Shown piece by piece: positions 16,461 through 20,437 of a stretch of 20,437 bases of DNA (position 1 is its first letter; every line of letters begins with the position of its first letter). The translations under genes were made by a program, and so were the position numbers. Source of the stretch: Chara braunii (Eukaryota; Streptophyta; Charophyceae; Charales; Characeae). A model generated the notes under the pieces. It searched no databases. It saw only the letters and a program-made list of their open reading frames with translations, and was not told the DNA's origin. The stretch is from assembly GCA_003427395.1 (NCBI GenBank), contig BFEA01000704.1, forward strand, positions 137,568 to 158,004, read 5' to 3'.

Positions 16461-17325
16461 GACGCCCCATAAGTTGGACGGTCCAGTCACATGTTTTTCT
16501 TTGGATTTCTGAATGGAGGATGGGACCCATGAGTTGGGTACTCAGAATCCTTGCTTTCTTTTGTTGCGGAACAAAGCTTGACACATTCTAAGTGCATGTG
16601 TCTAATATGTTTATTTCCGAGAGGGATACAGACAAAGGCTAGTTGCACCATAAGTTGGTGTGACTAAGTCATGAGCCGTGAACATAGATAGAACCAGAGT
16701 ATAAAATATGATGTATTTATTTATGTATTATATCATTGGAAGACTAGACGCCGTAAGTTGGAAGATTTAGTCATGTAAGCCAGTAGAAAACAAAGTAGAG
16801 AAAGAAAAAAATTTCATAATATACAATTAAAAGGTAACTTTGGGCAGACTGACTCATCCATAAGTTGGGTAGGCTGGTCTTATGCTCATGATAACATAAG
16901 GTGCAGAGAGATAATATAAAATTTGGCTAGTTTTTCTAACTAAAATTGAGGATTGATTGAGAATCTCCACAAATTGGAGTGACCTAGCACTTTATCATAA
17001 GAGAGAATGAAACATAATCTTTATTTGTTGGATGTAGTTGTGTTTGTGGAAGTCGGGGGAACCCATAAGTTGGGGGTTGTTCAGTTATACGCATATGTTG
17101 TATGTTTAAGCAGGCTGGGCCACCCATCAGTTGGGTAGTCTGGTTTTACACTATATGTTACTGTTTGGGCTGACTGGCCACACCATAAGTCGGTGAATGC
17201 TAGTTATATACCTCTTGTCGTTATTCATGCAAAGACTAGACCCCTCATAAGTTGAGGTATCTCAATTATTTGTCTACGCAAAATGTTAAGGCTGACCAAT
17301 CTCACAAGTTGATGTGGTCCCGTCA
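16461..17325 (+). repeat. Array of 12 stem-loops with a constant ATAAGTT-type loop (unit 2)
   Basis: Loops fall at 16469, 16529, 16588 (within TCTAAGTGC), 16650, 16753, 16860, 16969, 17065, 17126, 17185, 17247 and 17304, spaced either about 60 or about 105 bp. Most match ATAAGTT or ATAAGTC; others are ATGAGTT, GTAAGTT, ACAAATT, ATCAGTT and ACAAGTT. The arms differ but pair: TAGTTGCACC/GGTGTGACTA (16640-16666), ACCC/GGGT (16525-16539), GACACAT/ATGTGTC (16580-16602), CACC/GGTG (17181-17195), CCTC/GAGG (17243-17257). A 14 nt arm at 17112-17125 pairs 13 of 14 with 17133-17146, and 16846-16859 pairs 12 of 14 with 16867-16880. Most imperfect pairs are G.T. No coding potential. Confidence 0.9.
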
Positions 17326-17379
17326 TTGTAGAACCTCACACTACTGATAAATCCTAAGCAATCTATATTGAAACAAGTA

Positions 17380-18615
17380 ACTACATAACTCACCCTCGGA
17401 GTATCCAACTACCTTTTCAATTTCATTCACTCCATATGCAAAATGAACAATAGAATGCTTAAGTATATAACAACTCTTACAAGTAGCAGGGTATCTCACA
17501 CTGCAGTACCTGGTTTAAAACAAATAATAGAACAACTCGCATTAGATCATCTTTATTATTTTTTTCAATATTCAACAAACAATTCACATTTCTCTCCACA
17601 TCCAAGATTAGTATTGAGTTCATGTTAGTAATAGAACGACCCTCCCTGGAGCCTCCTCCTACTCCTCGAACAATGTACCCACTCAAAGTTAAACGGTAGA
17701 CAAAAAGCAGTTAGCAGGGTAACTCATCCTAGAGTACCCTGCTATCTGTCAACCTTAAGTTGGTCCGTACTCAAAAAAGTAACAAGGCGACCCTCCTTGG
17801 AGTCTCTTACCACTTGTTGCACATGAAATAATAAGATGATATCCCGTTGGAGCGTCCTACTACCCGACTTTCGTTGTGAGACAAGTTGACGACTTAGAAA
17901 ACAGAGTGAACGACAATCAACAGGATAACTTACAATGAAATATCTCAACAACCACTTTTACTTTTGTTAGTCTTAAGTTTAAGCTAGTAGTAGGGTGACC
18001 CTCTTTGGAGCCCGCTTCTAAGCTTAAAAACCATATTGTCAAAACTTCCGAATTGAGCTTTAGGATGACACTCTCTGAAGTATCCTCCCACTTGTTTCAT
18101 CACTTAGTCGAGTAGACTGTACAAAGTCGGTAACTGATATGCGTTAAAATTTCAGACAATCGCAAGATGATTCACATTGAAGCATCTCTTTATTTCTCAT
18201 TATTAGTCATCTAGAGGTCAAATATGTATTAGGACGGCCTTCACTGGAGCCTCCTCCTATTAGTTTGACATGCAAGCGAATAGTAAAATAACTTATACTG
18301 AATTTATTTTCGTTACTCGCCTATTGAAGGATAATTAGTACGTGTATTTTTATGTCAATGATCGTTATATGGACAAGAGACATGATGACTCGCGGTGAAA
18401 TCCTCATCCCCTCGTTGTTAATCGTGAAAAAGTTCCTGACCGAATGTCATTCAGGTGATGAGATATCGTACACTGGAGTATCTCATCTCCTTCCCAATGA
18501 TATATAAAAAAAAACATACAAGTGGTCGTATAACTCACCTTAGAGCACTCCACCACCTTTGTAGTTTCAGGCAGGTGATATCGTAGCTCACCCTGGAGTA
18601 CTCTATCACTCCTCA
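17380..18615. repeat. Array of about 16 stem-loops with core CTCACCCTGGAGTA
   Basis: Cores start near 17387, 17492, 17638, 17721, 17789, 17839, 17927, 17997, 18067, 18170, 18237, 18290, 18387, 18468, 18532 and 18585, spaced 50-146 bp. The core is ACTC or GACC, a loop such as ACCCT, then GGAGT. A purine is often unpaired at the base of the core. Outer arms vary and pair: TAGCAGGGT/ACCCTGCTA (17712-17744), AACAAG/CTTGTT (17781-17818), AGGAT/ATCCT (18062-18086), GATGAGATA/TATCTCATC (18457-18487), GTGATA/TATCAC (18575-18609), TTTAAGCT/AGCTTAAA (17978-18028). It follows the ATAAGTT array directly and has no copy in unit 1. Wobble polarity is mixed, so no strand is assigned. Confidence 0.85.
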
Positions 18616-19064
18616 AGGCCGTCTAGGCCAAGGGTCAAACAAGTAGTGAGAAGCGGCGCCTGCTGAAAATTGAGTCCAACATCCCGTGAACATTGTGAAT
18701 AAACACCGGTCGAGAACCCATACACACACACTCTTCGAGTTGTTTATAACGAACATAACAAGACATACACACAACACAATCACTGCCTTACCCTTCCCCA
18801 ACCACATCAACAAACAAACTACGAGCTGCGCACCCATGCCCTCGGTAAGTCAATGGGGGCGCGAAGGCGCGCGGATTCGCCCAGGTCCTTGTGGGTCCTT
18901 ACGGGAGGGTAGGGGGCATATTCACATGGGACTTTTCAGTCTCAGTAGGACCTTTTTACTTTCAAGGATGTTCCGAACGACAATTATGGTCATATTTTTT
19001 TTTTTTAGTTTTTGAAAAGCTATATTCTTCTCTCAATTTCACCTCACACTACCTACCTACCACT
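18616..19064. other. Gene-free stretch with CA-rich and T-run parts
   Basis: CA/AC-rich sequence at 18715-18830, a GGTAAGT donor-like word near 18844, and a T-run at about 18988-19006. Frames here (18686-19015, 18613-18837) have no recognisable domain. Confidence 0.45.
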
Positions 19065-19405
19065 ACTCCTAATTGTAGGCATACGGGGAACCTCGTGGCA
19101 GCCAGAACCGTGTTCACGAGAGAACATGCGGGGGCTGCTCCCGACCTGCAGGTGGGCAATACCGGCTAGGGGACAGCCAGTAGCATCAGGACCATGCCAA
19201 CAGGACCAATCCCTGTGCCTCCCCTCAGGTCCCCTCCCCTACGAACATCAGCAGACTCTGCTCGATGCCTATCGTGGGATCCAGTGGTCTATCTCTAGGT
19301 GTCGGGCACCAAGCATGCCCAGGAAGGTACCCGATGGGATTTGAACCCACGACCTCCTGAATGCCACTTGCGAGCCTTACCAACTGGGTTAGGTAGCTGG
19401 ATCGC
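19065..19405 (-). mobile_element. tRNA-derived SINE-like element
   Basis: On the minus strand the head carries a Pol III A-box-like TAACCCAGTTGG (19391-19380) and a good B box, GGTTCAAATCC (19347-19337), about 32 nt apart. GTGGG and CCCAT flank the B-box loop as a T arm. The acceptor and anticodon stems do not pair properly, so it is not an intact tRNA. An unrelated GC-rich body of about 250 bp follows, ending near a GGTAGGTAGG tail (about 19050-19062). Tail, head and internal promoter fit a SINE. Known SINEs are copied by LINE enzymes in trans. I cannot name the family. Confidence 0.6.
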
Positions 19406-19639
19406 ATGGTCAGATTCCGTTGGCAGAGTCCCCGCCACTTTTGATTTTTTTTTCTTCTGATTCTTCTCTAGTCTGAGGGCATACTCGCAATATACTCGCA
19501 ACAGTCCATTTTTACTTATGGACGTAATTGCGGTCGGATGCATGTGGCCGCAAAAGAGGTCAGATGCATTTAAGATAGAGCTAGTGTGTGTACGCCACAT
19601 AGGAGTGTGTTTCAAACCTCCCTCACTTGTATAGAGCTT
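19406..19639. other. Short spacer
   Basis: T-rich run at 19445-19455, otherwise unremarkable. No gene is seen. Confidence 0.4.
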
Positions 19640-19675
19640 TGCCGACGATTTGAACGCGAGGCGGGTTGACGTGAG

Positions 19676-19806
19676 AAGGCGGGAAGGCGGGAAGGTGGGA
19701 AAATGGCGCGACGCGCGGTCGCGCGGTAAGTCGACGTCAGAAGGTGGAGAAATGGCGGGAAAGTGAGCGCGGGAAGCTGGAGAAATGGCGGGAAAGTGAA
19801 CGCATC
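19676..19806. repeat. GC-rich purine minisatellite, 33 bp period
   Basis: AAGGTGGAGAAATGGCGGG (19741) and AAGCTGGAGAAATGGCGGG (19774) head two 33 bp copies. Shorter GGCGGGAA and GGTGGGAA units precede them from 19676. Each copy contains GCGGGAAA, which matches the known E2F site consensus, and TTTCCCGC occurs once more near 19885. CpG content is high (GCGCGACGCGCGG near 19707). A promoter is possible but unproven. Confidence 0.75.
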
Positions 19807-19895
19807 GTTACTTGGGTAGCCAGGCAGTGGGTGCACGGCAAGACGCAGCCGTTCGCAGGCCGACGGCATTACTCCCGTCACGACTTTCCCGCCTG

Positions 19896-20040
19896 AATCT
19901 GACCGCTTTTACGGTCAAATTCCGTACGCAAGCGGAGGCCAAGAGTCAGTAAGCTCTCGAGCTTGCGAAGCTGGAAGCTGCATGTGTGTCATCAGGTGAG
20001 ATTGCTGTTCTCTGTTTTTTTTTTGGTTCCACCTTCCTTC
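19896..20040 (+). other. Possible leader with splice donor
   Basis: TGACCG/CGGTCA around CTTTTA (about 19899-19916) is a perfect 6 bp inverted repeat. CATCAG|GTGAGA near 19990-20001 is a fair 5' splice site downstream of the GC-rich E2F-like cluster. No acceptor or coding exon can be shown inside the window. Confidence 0.15.
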
Positions 20041-20130
20041 TTTGGGCCCCGCTCCATTACTCACCAATTGTGCAAAATGAGGATGAATCTTCCGCTAGAC
20101 ATGGAAAGATGCACCGCCATCTTTTTTTGT
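20041..20130 (+). repeat. Uninterrupted copy of the 12755/13073 repeat
   Basis: It joins TGGGCC, TTACTCACCAATTGTGC and GAGGATGAATC directly to GCTAGACATGGAAAGATG and GCCATC. The same two parts lie 265 bp apart at 12755-12810 and 13073-13112. Confidence 0.55.
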
Positions 20131-20376
20131 CTGCTGTGCATGTGTTGAGTAGTGGAGCGAGGCCCTTTGTTTAGGTGCCGATGGGACTGCTTGCTTTGTT
20201 TGCGCCTTGTAGACTGTTGTCCAATACAAACGCGAGTTCGCCCAGCTTTGCATCATGCCAAAAATATTATTGCAAAAAAACATAAAATTGCGTGAGGGGG
20301 GAGTGAACCGAGACAAGCAATGATTTACCTCTGAGTATTGATAGCTGCGCAGAGGTGTTGCATTCAACGTCTACGT
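20131..20376. other. Gene-free stretch
   Basis: Nothing beyond short frames without recognisable features. It leads into the terminal GT microsatellite. Confidence 0.45.
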
Positions 20377-20397
20377 GCGTGCGTGTGTATGTGTGTG

Positions 20398-20437
<40 letters not shown>
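20377..20437. repeat. (GT)n microsatellite at the window edge
   Basis: GTGC, GTGT and a long GT run with few interruptions reach the last base, so the tract may continue beyond the window. Confidence 0.95.

Noticed and set aside
16461-17325. microRNA cluster
   Set aside because: Stems of 4-14 bp with 7-base loops are too short for canonical precursors.
19330-19402. Minus-strand tRNA gene
   Set aside because: The B box and T arm are good, but the acceptor and anticodon stems do not pair and a long unrelated body follows. It fits a SINE head better.

Overview
The window looks like non-coding, repeat-dominated DNA from a eukaryotic nuclear genome, probably an invertebrate animal. The evidence is long degenerate GT/CA-type simple sequence, trinucleotide and homopolymer tracts, a tRNA-derived SINE-like element with internal Pol III boxes, and splice-donor-like sites. 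Against a bacterial origin, there is no dense coding and no operon layout. I recognise no protein-coding gene, rRNA or intact tRNA. The longest open frame (207 codons, 992-1615) lies inside simple repeat and reads as low-complexity Cys/Val/Thr. I cannot name the species.

Layout. 1-140: a short array of hairpin repeats. 162-1620: a degenerate TGTGTCAC minisatellite. 1621-3780: mixed spacer with two AAT-tailed repeat copies, a TTC microsatellite, a CAACATGT repeat and a long inverted repeat. 3787-9440: a large hairpin-rich composite unit (unit 1). 10109-18615: a second, diverged unit (unit 2) in the same orientation. 18620-20437: a SINE-like element on the minus strand, a GC-rich minisatellite and a terminal GT microsatellite.

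The main discovery is the pair of composite units. Both hold the same blocks in the same order: block A (3787-4175; doubled at 10109-10800), block L (4960-5290; 11340-11615), block C (6769-7115; 15692-16050), block D (7345-7432; 16322-16416), then an array of stem-loops whose loop is ATAAGTT or a variant of it (7460-8115; 16461-17325). Other arrays differ between the units. Unit 1 carries an array with core CCCTAACTTAAGGG (6015-6480) and an array of exact 123-124 bp period (8460-9035). It also has inverted copies of the latter at 5490-5650, as part of a diverged inverted repeat of roughly 500 bp. Unit 2 instead carries about 16 stem-loops around a CTCACCCTGGAGTA core (17380-18615). Unit 2 also holds about 4 kb (11700-15690) with no counterpart in unit 1.

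In the arrays the arms change sequence while pairing is kept and the loop stays fixed. In the ATAAGTT arrays the non-Watson-Crick pairs are mostly G.T, which favours a plus-strand RNA. My reading is that these are large non-autonomous elements, or long non-coding transcription units, built from exchangeable arrays of RNA hairpins. No protein that could drive them is encoded here. All alignments were made by eye.
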